Under the pieces are notes generated by a model that worked only from the letters and a program-made list of their open reading frames with translations, was not told the DNA's origin and ran no database searches. A program made the position numbers and the translations under genes. From Paenibacillus terrigena DSM 21567 (GTDB lineage Bacteria; Bacillota; Bacilli; Paenibacillales; Paenibacillaceae), in NCBI RefSeq assembly GCF_000374845.1, contig NZ_KB895431.1, forward strand, positions 1 to 64,000: DNA of 64,000 nt. Reading direction: 5' to 3'. Shown here piece after piece: positions 26,101 to 35,119 of the stretch. How positions within the stretch are numbered: the first letter of the stretch is position 1; each line of letters begins with the position of its first letter.

Positions 26101-29100
26101 CTGTAAAGTCTTGTTTGGTATCACGGAATATTTCATAATACAGGGCTCTATCAACTGCATCCCAGCTAAGCTGTGTTCCCGCTGCGTTCGTATTTAAATC
26201 CGAAGCATAAACTTCCAAACCTATTAGACCTACATTTAAGGTGGATGGAGTACCTTTAATATCAATTTTTAGAGAAGTAATTGTCTTTTCCTCAGGTAAA
26301 ACAATCACTTTCGGCTTTCCGTTAGGTGGTATATCGGTAATCTCAACAGTACTATTATCACTAAAAGTAATAATTGCAGATGAAATATCATCAGTTGAGT
26401 TAGGTCTATCTGCAACGAGAATCTTTTTAACAGTTACCGGAGAACTCCAAGTCAGCTGGTACCAAGCTTCTTTTTGTCCTTTAGATGCCCATTCTAGACC
26501 ATTTCCAATATCTTTTGCATTTTCTGCAGCATATTGAGCACTATACTCACTTGAGGCCATTGCTATTGCATTCTTCGATAAATTGATTGCCTTTATCGAA
26601 TTTGAAACAGCATTGAGATTTGTCACTGCCTCTGGAGCCGATCCATAACGCACACGGAAGGTTTTGATGCCATAAGCAGGAATATCGAATGTAAATGTGC
26701 TCGAATTCGACACTTCAGACAAATCATTCTCAACTATATCCGTTTCAGTTACAGTAGCATTGTCAAATGGTAATGTTACTGTAACTTTATTTGTTGCTTT
26801 TCCTGTAATCTCATGGAAACGAACGATCATGCCGTCCGAATTTGCTTCCGATGCCTTCATCGTTGTCAGTTGGATGTTATCCTTGTTAACCTTAATAATG
26901 CTGTCTGATACTGGTCCCGATGCCCCTTGCTGCCCCGTTATTACAGTCGCTTGAAGCGGAGTGCTAATTTCCCAACCAAAACGAGCCGACTCGCCTACTC
27001 CAACGTCTGTATTCGTGGATATGCAGTACTTGAAATTCACATAACCTGGTTGATCTCCCTGGAAGTTTGTCTGCCACATATTATTCATAATGTAACTGTA
27101 AATATAAGGCTTTTCGGATTTATAGTCGAACGACCAGTTTCCGGTTCTTCTTTCACCGAACTGCAGTAGCGCAGAGTTTGGAAGCGCTAATGTCATATTG
27201 TAGTTATTGCTCTTATCCTTCACATTGACCCATTTATTAGCCGTGTACCAATCATGTGAGGTGCCATAGACCTGATCGCCTTCTATCGTATTGCCAATTG
27301 GCAGATCATAGCGGATCTCGTAATTGCTGCCTGATGTTTTGAACGGAAAAGTATAGAAAGCTTCTTCTTTCGCCTGCAAATTAGGAAGAGGTTCCTTGAC
27401 AATTTCGTTCAAGATATCAATTCTAGGAATGTCGTTGTATAGTGTAACCTTCTGCTTAATACTGTTGGTACGGAAAGTAGCCGTGTTCATGCTTGCAGCC
27501 GCGCTATAACCGTTAGCTTGTACGTCCAACTTTGATGGATTACCAGGCACATACAGTTTCCATTTGCTTTGGTCAAAACTTGCACCCATATTGCTAAATG
27601 GGATTCCAAAATCATCATAGTACTGGTATTGGTTGAACTTTACCGGAGCCTGAGCGTCCACAATTTCCTGGTTGCCGTTTTGCTTGTCCACAATGCTGGA
27701 AATAGTGCCATCTGGTGCAAATGTAACCTTATAATAATCATTTTCAATGAAGTTATCCCCCGTAATGACTTGTGGGGTATAGGATTGAACTGCTTGTGTC
27801 TCCTCAATGGTATAAGTCTTGTAGCCTAGTGCAGGAACATCCTTAGCAACAAAAGTCAAGACGCCATCCTTGATCGTATAAGGCACCGATTTGCTGCCAT
27901 CCTTGATCACAAAATACGCTGGTAGATCACTGAGATCGGAAATCGCAACAACATCATTTCGCACCCAGTTTAGCTGATTGTACACATAGATGCCCTTACC
28001 TGTTGTGCCAACTCGTGAAGCGAGCTGTTTTAAGGAATTATCCAGCACCTTTCGTGCCAATAATTTAGCACCAAATGCGTTGCTGCGCTTCCACTCAAAC
28101 TGGTTATGATAATCTGCACTGCCATAACCTGCTGCCCCCCAAGTATGCTCATCATAGATGTGATTCCGTTCTAATGCTTGAAACAGGTCGTCGTAAGGAT
28201 ACTCGCTACCCGTCAATGTGGAAGCAAAGGAAGCCATTGTCTCTGCAACAGGAATCAAGCTGCCTGCTTCCTTGTTTGTTCCAGACTCGTAGGCGGTGGT
28301 GCCCCAGCCGTCGTTCCACCAATTCTCCTCCGTACCCGTTTCCACAGGAATCATGTCCTTGTATTCTGCTTCTACATCCTCAAAGAATTCCTCTGCAAAA
28401 GCCGATTTTACTCTAGGATATGCATAACCGGCATCTTTCCACTGCTTGTTTAAATCGTTTGCAACTTTTATTTGGGAATCCGATGGTTGCCTATTATCAC
28501 CAAACGGAACAAGCGGCATAGGAAATTTATCATATGGATAGGCGTTTCTTCCGACTCGGCTTTCCAAATCTCCAATAATGGACATGATGCTATTTTGGGC
28601 ACTTGCCACACTACCTGCATCACTGCCATGAGTACCGCCAAAACCGTAGTTCTCAGCATAAGACTTGCCATTAAATATCAGCATCTTATTATTGGGATCC
28701 ATTCCTTCCAAATAGAAAAGGTCATACTGCCTTTTCTTATAGTAAGGGGAACGGTCTCCATTCATGGAATGGATGCCGTATTTGATGCCAGCTTGTACAG
28801 CGGCATCCACGTAACCCTTGCTAAATGAAGGGTTGTCAAACATCCGCTGCGTTGTACTAGGGTCTACTCCCAATTTGTCCACCATATGGCGGTTGGTGTA
28901 ATACGGCGCTCTCGCTGCTTCCTCGGTACTGAAATTTTCCGTCGTATAATTAAACTGTCCAGCACCAATGGTCATTCTTCCTACATCAATGAAGTCTTTT
29001 ATTTCCTGAATCTGGTCCGCGTTCCTATTCTTCGAATATGCCTCGCCCATCATATAGCTGGACTCAACTGCGTATTTATATTTCTCTATATCAGTTCCTC

Positions 29101-29650
29101 GCTTATCCGACTCCTTCACATACTGTATTGCCATATCTAAATAACTGGAATATGCTTTTTTCAGATCCTCCTGATAGAGTGTATAACCCAGATCAGTATG
29201 CATTTGTTGAGATAGATAAAACTCCCAATGGCGCGTTCTTGCCCATTCGTCGGTCTGATACACGGCTTTAGCCGAACCGCTGCACTGCTCGTTGTCACAC
29301 AGTTCAAGCTTCAAAGTAGTGGTTTCACCAGGTTTCAGCATGGCATGGGTATCCGATACCGGAACCATAACATCACTAGTTCCAGCAGCTATTTTTCCAA
29401 TGGCGACTGTGTACGGTTGATTTGTACCGATCGTCACCTTTGCCCAGCCTGAAAATGCTGTGCTGCCGTTTGAAACTGAAACCATCGTCTCTTGTTTCCC
29501 ATCTGTCCTTACCATTGACGTTTGCTTTACTTTACTAATAGTCACATCGCCTACTGCTGCACTAACCTTTGTTAACGGTGTAAAAAATGAAATCACCATG
29601 CATAGACAAAGTACCAAACTTAAAGCTTTTTGTACTTTAAATAATTTCAT
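23123..29650 (-). CDS. Giant secreted GH38-type alpha-mannosidase with cohesin and dockerin
   Basis: A 2175-residue exported enzyme. The signal peptide is at residues 1-31. The catalytic part of glycoside hydrolase family 38 type spans about 130-560, with HWEFYLSQQMHTDLGYT (zinc-site HxD) at 142-157, MFDNPSFSKGY near 270 and DEHTWG at 500-505. A large beta domain reaches about 1020. Then come an F5/8-like domain (about 1030-1160), two fibronectin III domains (to 1325), a cadherin-like sandwich (VTLSDLEVSMGTLSPKFDSA), F5/8 C domains near 1435-1620 and 1725-1900 flanking a Big2 domain, a cohesin-like domain (1903-2030), a FIVAR-type helical region, and a dockerin with two calcium loops (DVNGDGKVTVGDL, DVNNDGKIDIVDL). 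It probably trims mannose-rich glycans outside the cell. The coexistence of cohesin and dockerin in one chain is unusual. Confidence 0.85.
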   Translation of the reverse strand: MKLFKVQKALSLVLCLCMVISFFTPLTKVSAAVGDVTISKVKQTSMVRTDGKQETMVSVSNGSTAFSGWAKVTIGTNQPYTVAIGKIAAGTSDVMVPVSDTHAMLKPGETTTLKLELCDNEQCSGSAKAVYQTDEWARTRHWEFYLSQQMHTDLGYTLYQEDLKKAYSSYLDMAIQYVKESDKRGTDIEKYKYAVESSYMMGEAYSKNRNADQIQEIKDFIDVGRMTIGAGQFNYTTENFSTEEAARAPYYTNRHMVDKLGVDPSTTQRMFDNPSFSKGYVDAAVQAGIKYGIHSMNGDRSPYYKKRQYDLFYLEGMDPNNKMLIFNGKSYAENYGFGGTHGSDAGSVASAQNSIMSIIGDLESRVGRNAYPYDKFPMPLVPFGDNRQPSDSQIKVANDLNKQWKDAGYAYPRVKSAFAEEFFEDVEAEYKDMIPVETGTEENWWNDGWGTTAYESGTNKEAGSLIPVAETMASFASTLTGSEYPYDDLFQALERNHIYDEHTWGAAGYGSADYHNQFEWKRSNAFGAKLLARKVLDNSLKQLASRVGTTGKGIYVYNQLNWVRNDVVAISDLSDLPAYFVIKDGSKSVPYTIKDGVLTFVAKDVPALGYKTYTIEETQAVQSYTPQVITGDNFIENDYYKVTFAPDGTISSIVDKQNGNQEIVDAQAPVKFNQYQYYDDFGIPFSNMGASFDQSKWKLYVPGNPSKLDVQANGYSAAASMNTATFRTNSIKQKVTLYNDIPRIDILNEIVKEPLPNLQAKEEAFYTFPFKTSGSNYEIRYDLPIGNTIEGDQVYGTSHDWYTANKWVNVKDKSNNYNMTLALPNSALLQFGERRTGNWSFDYKSEKPYIYSYIMNNMWQTNFQGDQPGYVNFKYCISTNTDVGVGESARFGWEISTPLQATVITGQQGASGPVSDSIIKVNKDNIQLTTMKASEANSDGMIVRFHEITGKATNKVTVTLPFDNATVTETDIVENDLSEVSNSSTFTFDIPAYGIKTFRVRYGSAPEAVTNLNAVSNSIKAINLSKNAIAMASSEYSAQYAAENAKDIGNGLEWASKGQKEAWYQLTWSSPVTVKKILVADRPNSTDDISSAIITFSDNSTVEITDIPPNGKPKVIVLPEEKTITSLKIDIKGTPSTLNVGLIGLEVYASDLNTNAAGTQLSWDAVDRALYYEIFRDTKQDFTAGRGNYLETTRDTVWFDTQVTVGLKDSYYYKVRAAAAGANGKPSAAVSPHAGDIVDTTVPGTPNLVAQPRGTNQIDLFWTPVHDNVMVDYYEVYRDGVKLGGMYDNYVCSYRDRTAKPGVEYTYTVKAVDTSGNVAESNAVKTNAFTNGVTLSDLEVSMGTLSPKFDSALSVYSLNMGDNFGRFEGVKVTPTTDDADAVITVNGIEVANGKETLIPIKEEGDKITIEVKKDGQTKFYFLTVTANDPIIVPNQASVGSEWAPQSGGQKAANLINNSGMSGTTSLQDTHDTASNTIWHTDSNPGNKAWAKIDLGKVYQLDEMWIWNINQANNSSRGLKNVKIEYSIDDIHWSELNPPKGMVFKDVVVDGYPFQLATANGKTSSKATNLNNDKNSPVSFEGKDVRYVRITAHPEPGVGSWGDIYYGLSELRFTRAMELIDFIPVEEIVVSAQDNAHEITVSGGSLQMTANVEPKTATKNKVQWSVTDEAGNETKDAIIDKNGMLFARSNGTVKVIATASDGTRVTGEYTVQITGQKELLPVAKVTAGSTYSNLQPPINIINSSGMSGTKSLYDIHDNNGNAATMWHTDINPGVNAWIEFDLEEVSSVGEMWIWNINQQNNIDRGFKDVKIEYKVNEEDQWTELRGSGSKEGKAYPYTFARATGNPNQPATNLVGGKSVVFNTQARFIKLTADPVAGQGSYGDVYYGLSEVRFTRGEAVEKTAAAIGGPENVRAGESFDLTYGLNNVTDSVYAQHVKVSYDPDKVEFVSAESIADGVAIVKQKAEPGQIQILVASLGEGIALSAGGDVLKLHWKAKPLSSSALSAISFNAVIANGNGLETQLDSAAHQVQILAAAVDKSALNALISDAQSAHDNATEGVHIGQYPAGSKAVLQAAIDTALAVSLNNSATQQQVNQATIELGEALHAFRTSVITSKTGDVNGDGKVTVGDLGIIARYYGTKNTDPNWDIAKVADVNNDGKIDIVDLAIVARRVLDTD

Positions 29651-29941
29651 TTCACTCCCACTTTCTTTGAAATTTGTTGTTAATTAGTTTCCCCCGTAAA
29701 AGTCGGGGAGTAAATGTCAAAACAAAAGTAATACACAACGTACGTACGCTGCCGGCCGAATTGGCGTCGATGAATTGCTGAATGACGAACGAATCTTGAA
29801 CGGGGGAACCGCAGGGAACACGTCCACTGCACCCCGTCGCTCGCCGCGAAGTAGGCCTAGCAATGACTTGCTGGGCAGCCAATTACCGTCGGAGGTAGGA
29901 ACCGCCTATCAAGGCAAAAGAGCATGCCTTGACAGGCTCAA
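29651..29941. other. Upstream region of the mannosidase gene
   Basis: It should contain the minus-strand promoter. A G+C-rich stretch at 29770-29930 with gggggaaccg and ggaggtaggaaccgcc looks structured but fits no RNA family I could confirm. No gene is seen. Confidence 0.3.
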
Positions 29942-30083
29942 ATTACAGCAGCGATGTTTATGAAAACTGAGGTAATAACGTGATTAAAAAAACGCTTACA
30001 TATACCGGAATAAAGTGCAAAATCACAATCTTCCTTAACGAACGTACCATCTAGGGAACGAGTATCTTGTTCAGGATGTCGGC
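29942..30083. repeat. 142-bp direct repeat, copy 1
   Basis: The segment starting attacagcagcgatgtttatg and ending near gatgtcggc recurs at 37282-37423 in the same orientation with roughly 85 percent identity by eye. Both copies keep an open minus-strand frame of about 40 codons (TFVKE.CD.A.YSG.C.RFF) of unknown origin. Confidence 0.8.
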
Positions 30084-30419
30084 TGGCCTAAAGCGATCGG
30101 ATCACGAGAAACAAATATGGTTCCAAAATTTGTTAGCGCTATCGTGCCGCTGGCGAGGCGAAGATCAGTCTCCTCAAGCGAAAGTGCGGTTTGTCCCGCA
30201 GCAGATAAATTAGCCTTGCTGGCTCTAAAAGTTGGGTCGGTTTCGGAATTCTGACCCACAACCTGCAAAGAGCGGCCAAAATACTCAAAACAGAAGTGAA
30301 ATAAGGAAGTAAATGGAAATTATGGAGTTCTGAGGAAAACGCAGAAGATGGATTGTTTCATTGTCATGTTTTATTCAACGCTACTGATTTCAACCTAAAT
30401 TTCGAAAGCCCCTAATGAT
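30084..30419. other. Intergenic, no assignable gene
   Basis: A minus-strand frame of 65 codons (30071-30268) has protein-like composition but no recognisable family or ribosome site, so it is not called. Confidence 0.3.
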
Positions 30420-31270
30420 GAGGTTGGTATCTGAGGAAAGCGGTACCTAGCCTGTTAATAAGTGGATAGGATTCCAATGTAATTGACTCTGACTATCCAC
30501 ATGTGGATAATCGCTCCCCCACTCAATAGGCACGGTGATCTCCCATGTAATTTTGTTGCTTTTTTTCATTATTCGTTGGCCTTGAAATCGCTTGTCGCGA
30601 TTCGGTCGATAGAGACAGCAACGCTGGTTGTAGAAGCGACACAAATCAATCGGCTCCCACTCCAGATTCGTCACGATCGCTTCGTATTGCCAGCCCGTGT
30701 CAATCACAATACGGCCCTGACCGTCTTCGAATACTTGCGCTTTATGCTTACCGACATAGCCAATTTCTTTGCTTTCCCATAGGCTGTAGAAATCCTCTCC
30801 GCCGAAGCCATTATCAAATCGTGCGTGCTCCAGTTCGAGAATAAGTTCAGACGGCTAGCACAGCCGAATAATATCCTGATTCAGCATCCGTTAGTTCAGT
30901 TGGCACTGCAGGCAGAACCGACCAAGCCAGACGAGCTCCTTATATAGCAAGATGTGATTCGGACAGCGGTCACCCAGAAAGCGGTTCAGCAACGCGTCGT
31001 GCTGCAACTTGCGGAAACGGAAGATCCGTTCGCAACCGAGCATCCAGCCGACGATGAGATAAAGCAATATACGATGAATGTGGAAAACCGAGTTGCGCGC
31101 CTTGCCTCCGGAGAGATTGTCCATCGCCTCGGAAAGCGTGATTTTTTCGAGATAAGCCCGAAAGATTTTTTCGGTCTTGATTTTGCTGACGAGTGTGGTA
31201 GACTTCACCCAAAAGGTGCTCCTCTCTTTGGGTGATGTGTTGTCGACAAACACTATTCCCCAAAAAATTC
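30420..31270 (-). pseudogene. IS1380-family transposase remnant
   Basis: Two frame-shifted parts remain. The upstream part (30891-31301 frame) has KIFRAYLEKITLSEAMDNLS, LLYLIVGWMLGCERIFRFRK and LQHDALLNRFLGDRCPNH, like the N-terminal region of IS1380 transposases. The downstream part (about 30420-30860) has FDNGFGGEDFYSLWESKEIG, YVGKHKAQVFEDGQG and LEWEPIDLCRFYNQRC, matching the DDE-domain end. The central catalytic region between them is deleted. Terminal repeats were not found. Confidence 0.65.
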
Positions 31271-31325
31271 GGAGCTCTTTCACGTTTACAGAGATTGGCA
31301 CTTTCGAAATTTAGGTTTAACTAAA

Positions 31326-31640
31326 TTATGAACTTACTCTATATTCGTTTACATAGAAAAAATATTGATTTCTTGTAGAATATATAGTGTTACTGCCAAC
31401 GCAAAATATCCGCCAGGGCGGTCGTAAGTTGTCCTTCTGGTGACGGAAACTTGTGTTTGTCGTAACCTTTATACGGCCGGTAATGCTGTCCAGTTCCACA
31501 CCAAACAGCCACGAGTTTTGGAACGACTCCGGCACCAGACCGAAGAAATTGCCGCTGCGAAAGCCCATCGTTTCCAGACAGTTGTACATCGCCTTGTTGA
31601 CGGTCGGAGTACTTCCAGCGAGAAGACGCATTCGGATCTA
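31326..31640 (-). pseudogene. Methylase/helicase-type mobile-element protein fragment
   Basis: The frame contains STPTVNKAMYNCLETMGF, GNFFGLVPESFQNSWLFGVE and LDSITGRI, which resemble the SAM-dependent methylase region of very large SNF2-helicase proteins of conjugative and phage-like elements. It appears internally deleted (the expected LEPSCG segment is reduced) and is cut on both sides. It may be related to the helicase fragment at 2101. Confidence 0.45.
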
Positions 31641-31723
31641 CTGTAACCGAACCTTTTCAACGAGGCGGATGTACTGGCCACCCCAATTTCCTCGTATCAT
31701 AATCTATGGATTTCATGGAGTAT

Positions 31724-33313
31724 TTATAGTTGCGACTTGTTGCGATAATCCTGTGGCGACATCCCCGTATAGCGTTTAAAAATATTAGAAAAATAGCCTG
31801 CATCGGAATAGCCTACTTGATCAGCCACCTGGTATGTTTTCAGATCCGTCCTTTGCAACAATTTTTTGGCTTCCTCCATGCGAACTTCTGTCAAATATTC
31901 GATGACACTCTTTCCAGTCTTCCTTTTAAACAATACGCTGAAGTAGGCGGCGGTCATTTTTACTTCCTCAGCGATTGAGGACAGGTTCAAATTGCTATTG
32001 AAATTCTTTCGAATGAATTTCAATGATTGTTCGATGGTACGATTTTGTAACGTTCCGAATTGCCCTTTGTATTCCAATCTCTCGATCAATTGCAGAAGCG
32101 GAGCCAACTGCTCATTGAGCGTATCAGCTAGTTCAATCCGTTCGTGCCAAGTTGGATCTGCATATAGGGCTTTCGCTGATGGCTCCGTTGCGTTAATTGA
32201 CAGGGAGCGATACAACGCGATTAAGGCAATTCGTAGTTCCTTCGAAATAATTTCAATAGCCTTTGGTGTATAAGCCGACGTTTTTACCGACTGAATCCAA
32301 TTTTCTAACTTTTGGCCGAGTGTTTGCGGTTCGTCGATCTTAAAGAGCTCGAGTAGTTGATCCAAATGATACTGAGTGTTATCGTTTATCAGCGTTGCTG
32401 AATCCCCCTCTGTGATTATCACAGGTTTTTCTCGTATTAAGCGCAGGGTTAATAGCTCCCGAGCTACAGTATAACCGGTTCCTACGGATAACAAAGACGT
32501 AGGCGGCGAGATTGCGATTGAACCCGACAGGTTAAGGTAGTATGCGATATTATTACGAATCGCTATACATTTCTCTACGCATTCTTCAACCGTTAATGGC
32601 TCCTTAAACAGCATGACCAGCTTCGATTTCTCATCATAAAAGCAAAGATGATGTTCAAGTGTCTCGACTGCAATATTCCAAGCTGCATATTGGAGCAACT
32701 GCCACTCCGCTAACGTATATTTCTGACGAAGCTCATGCTGTTTCTCGAACTTGAGTATATTAACAACATAATGTTCTGAATCCATATCCAGACCGATTCG
32801 CCTAGATTGCTCTCGGATGTTCATCGTATGCTGGAAACCCTTTTGTACCATAATGCTCCGCAAGAAGTCAGTTCGAATCAGCAACTGATTTCGTTTGATG
32901 ATTTCGTTTTTTTCGGTTTCTTCCTGTAGCTTTATCTTTTCCAGTGTATATTCCTTGTAAATCAATAATAGAAGCTCCCGCAATTCCGAATAGCTCGGTG
33001 GCTTAACCAAATAATCTATGCAACCAAGCTTGAGGGCTCGTTTCGCAAAATCAAAATCATCATATCCGCTTAAAATGACCGACTTCACCTTAGGAAATCG
33101 GGTAGAAACGATCTTAACCAATTCGAGACCATCAACTCTAGGCATACGGATATCGGTCAAAATGACATGCGGTTCAATGTCTGCCAATAGCTCTAGTGCT
33201 TGTACCCCGTCACTTGCCATACCAACCACAGTAAATGGAAGGTCCATACGCTCGATCATTGCCTTAATTCCATGACGCAATAGTTCCTCATCATCCACGA
33301 TCATGACGTTCAT
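31724..33313 (-). CDS. YesN-type response regulator (REC + AraC HTH)
   Basis: A 529-residue cytoplasmic regulator. The receiver domain (residues 1-120) has the acidic pair in MIVDDEE and the phospho-acceptor Asp54 in ILTDIRMPRVDG. A central linker domain follows, then a C-terminal AraC-type double helix-turn-helix from about residue 425 (LSSIAEEVKMTAAYFSVLFK and YFSNIFKRYTGMSPQDYR). Start 33313 is chosen because it begins the receiver fold. The longer frame is an overlap with the kinase gene. It overlaps the YesM gene by 23 bases, implying translational coupling. It probably activates the nearby sugar transporter and mannosidase genes. Confidence 0.9.
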   Translation of the reverse strand: MNVMIVDDEELLRHGIKAMIERMDLPFTVVGMASDGVQALELLADIEPHVILTDIRMPRVDGLELVKIVSTRFPKVKSVILSGYDDFDFAKRALKLGCIDYLVKPPSYSELRELLLLIYKEYTLEKIKLQEETEKNEIIKRNQLLIRTDFLRSIMVQKGFQHTMNIREQSRRIGLDMDSEHYVVNILKFEKQHELRQKYTLAEWQLLQYAAWNIAVETLEHHLCFYDEKSKLVMLFKEPLTVEECVEKCIAIRNNIAYYLNLSGSIAISPPTSLLSVGTGYTVARELLTLRLIREKPVIITEGDSATLINDNTQYHLDQLLELFKIDEPQTLGQKLENWIQSVKTSAYTPKAIEIISKELRIALIALYRSLSINATEPSAKALYADPTWHERIELADTLNEQLAPLLQLIERLEYKGQFGTLQNRTIEQSLKFIRKNFNSNLNLSSIAEEVKMTAAYFSVLFKRKTGKSVIEYLTEVRMEEAKKLLQRTDLKTYQVADQVGYSDAGYFSNIFKRYTGMSPQDYRNKSQL

Positions 33314-35021
33314 CAATATGGACTCTCGGCAGCTCGATGATGTATCTTGTTCCACGTTCCACCTGGCTTTCAACGTCAAATCGGATCGGTCCATCCCCAT
33401 ATGCGAGTCGAATTCTTTCATAAACATTAAGGACCCCCATCCCTTTAATTGTTGTGGTTTCATTCGATTGCAAACCAGATATCGCCTTCTTTAAAGTTAT
33501 CAATTGATCTTCATTCATCCCGATCCCTGAATCCTCTATAACAATATGGAGCGTCTCCTTCATTAAGTCTTCTTTTGCCGAGATTCGGATTCGTATCATG
33601 CCTTCTTGTCCGTCGGGCACGATACCATGCAATATGGCATTCTCAACGATTGGCTGCATAAGGAGCTTAATCATCGACCAATCCTCCACCCTTTCATCTA
33701 CCAGAAGCTCTAATGTCACCCTAGGGTATCTATACCGCATAACTTGCACATATAGTCGAATATGTTCACATTCCCGTCTAACATCCACCCATTCTTTTTC
33801 CTGACCGATCGCATAACGAAGAAGTTTACCTAGCTGTGATGCCATACTTGAAATACGGTAGTTTCCATCTATCTCTGCCTGCATAACAATCGTACTTAAC
33901 GTATTGTACAAGAAATGTGGATTGATTTGAGCCTGCAGTGCAGAGATTTCAGAACGTTTACGCCGCTGCTCTGTGACCGTCACCTCGGCGATCAGATCTT
34001 GAATGTGCTTAATCATATTTCTAAAGCTGGTTGTAATGATAGCAATCTCATCCTTACGATTCGTTTCTGCAACTTCAATTTGAAATTGATTTTTCGATGC
34101 AATCTGCATCTTTCTACTGAGCTGCATGAGTGGACGCGACATCTGGAAGCTTAACCAAACAATGACCAACAAAGCTCCCACGAAAAAAAAAGTATTGACC
34201 AGCAGGATAATCTTCTGAATTCGATTCACTTTTAAAAAGAGTTGGTTGACAGGCATGGCACCGACCAATGTCCATCCAGATACATCCGATTTGTAGCTGC
34301 TGTTAAATTGATCCTTCCCGATACAATCCGTCAACTTTTTGTTATTACACTTCTGCCTGGTATCGTACAACACACTTCCGTTCTCACCCACCAGTAGTAA
34401 ATTACCATCCCGCTGTTGAACCTCATGACTAGTTGCCGCAAGGAAGTCGAGTATAAAAACCACGCGAATCATTCCGACTGCATGAAATGTATGGGGTTTG
34501 TACAACTGCCTGGATATAGAAAAAACAGTTTGTCCGTCTTTGATCTTAACAGGAGGTTCCAGAACGCTCCCTCCCTGAGCTAACCTAGCCTTGTTCATCC
34601 AATCCATGTTGCTGTTCAAAATGTCCTCTCCAAGCCTGAAGCGGTTTTGGTTATTATCAAATAACTCAACAGTAAGCAGACTTTTGCGATTGGTCGCCCA
34701 GATCATCGAAAGAAGTCCATTAATTTGCGCTATCTCGTCAAATGTGTATCCGAGTAAACCAATCTTGTTGTCTCGATGGGTCTCCAAGATGTTCATGAGT
34801 GTATAGTCATATGCGGGGTTTATCGTAATTCCGTCCATTAACTTTGTATAGCTATCCATTGTTTCTCCAGTAGTTACGGTCATTCCTTGCAGCCAAGACG
34901 CTGCATCGGATTGCATCTCCTGCTTGATGAAGAAAAAGGTTGCTAAATTGATGAATATTGTCGGTATCAAAATTGTAACCGTGATAATCAGTGTCAACCG
35001 ATTCGGAAATGAAATGAACAC
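33291..35021 (-). CDS. YesM-type sensor histidine kinase
   Basis: A 576-residue membrane kinase of the LytS/YesM class. Membrane helices lie at about 9-31 and 270-292, enclosing an extracellular sensor (Cache-like) domain. HAMP follows to about residue 345, then the His-kinase motif with His369 in ALQAQINPHFLYNTLS and a HATPase domain (N-box LLMQPIVENAILHG; G-boxes DSGIGMN and GMGVLNV). It pairs with the overlapping YesN gene. Its start lies 50 bases from a 39-bp segment duplicated from the end of the solute-binding protein gene at 37449, suggesting the two genes were once adjacent. Confidence 0.9.
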   Translation of the reverse strand: MFISFPNRLTLIITVTILIPTIFINLATFFFIKQEMQSDAASWLQGMTVTTGETMDSYTKLMDGITINPAYDYTLMNILETHRDNKIGLLGYTFDEIAQINGLLSMIWATNRKSLLTVELFDNNQNRFRLGEDILNSNMDWMNKARLAQGGSVLEPPVKIKDGQTVFSISRQLYKPHTFHAVGMIRVVFILDFLAATSHEVQQRDGNLLLVGENGSVLYDTRQKCNNKKLTDCIGKDQFNSSYKSDVSGWTLVGAMPVNQLFLKVNRIQKIILLVNTFFFVGALLVIVWLSFQMSRPLMQLSRKMQIASKNQFQIEVAETNRKDEIAIITTSFRNMIKHIQDLIAEVTVTEQRRKRSEISALQAQINPHFLYNTLSTIVMQAEIDGNYRISSMASQLGKLLRYAIGQEKEWVDVRRECEHIRLYVQVMRYRYPRVTLELLVDERVEDWSMIKLLMQPIVENAILHGIVPDGQEGMIRIRISAKEDLMKETLHIVIEDSGIGMNEDQLITLKKAISGLQSNETTTIKGMGVLNVYERIRLAYGDGPIRFDVESQVERGTRYIIELPRVHIDERHDRG

Positions 35022-35071
35022 GAATAACCCCTCCGGAACGAAACAACCAGGAAATCGCGGATACGGTTCCC

Positions 35072-35110
35072 TGGCTCATCATTATTAATTATGTTCAGAC
35101 CAATATTTAT
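35072..35110. repeat. 39-bp direct repeat, copy 1
   Basis: Identical to 37436-37474, where it forms the 3' end of the solute-binding protein gene (codons for the final WSEHN and stop). The two copies flank the HupE and SLH-fragment segment. Confidence 0.85.
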
Positions 35111-35119
35111 AAGTTTTTT

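Noticed and set aside
23465-29687. Many plus-strand frames opposite the mannosidase gene
   Set aside because: They are antisense shadows of a coherent multidomain protein and lack ribosome sites.
29770-29960. Possible c-di-AMP (ydaO/yuaA) riboswitch
   Set aside because: Only the gggggaaccg and ggaggtaggaaccgcc pieces resemble that family; the conserved GGGGTGAA and CAGCTAACCTCG parts are missing, and it faces away from any gene it could control. A cmsearch with RF00379 would decide.
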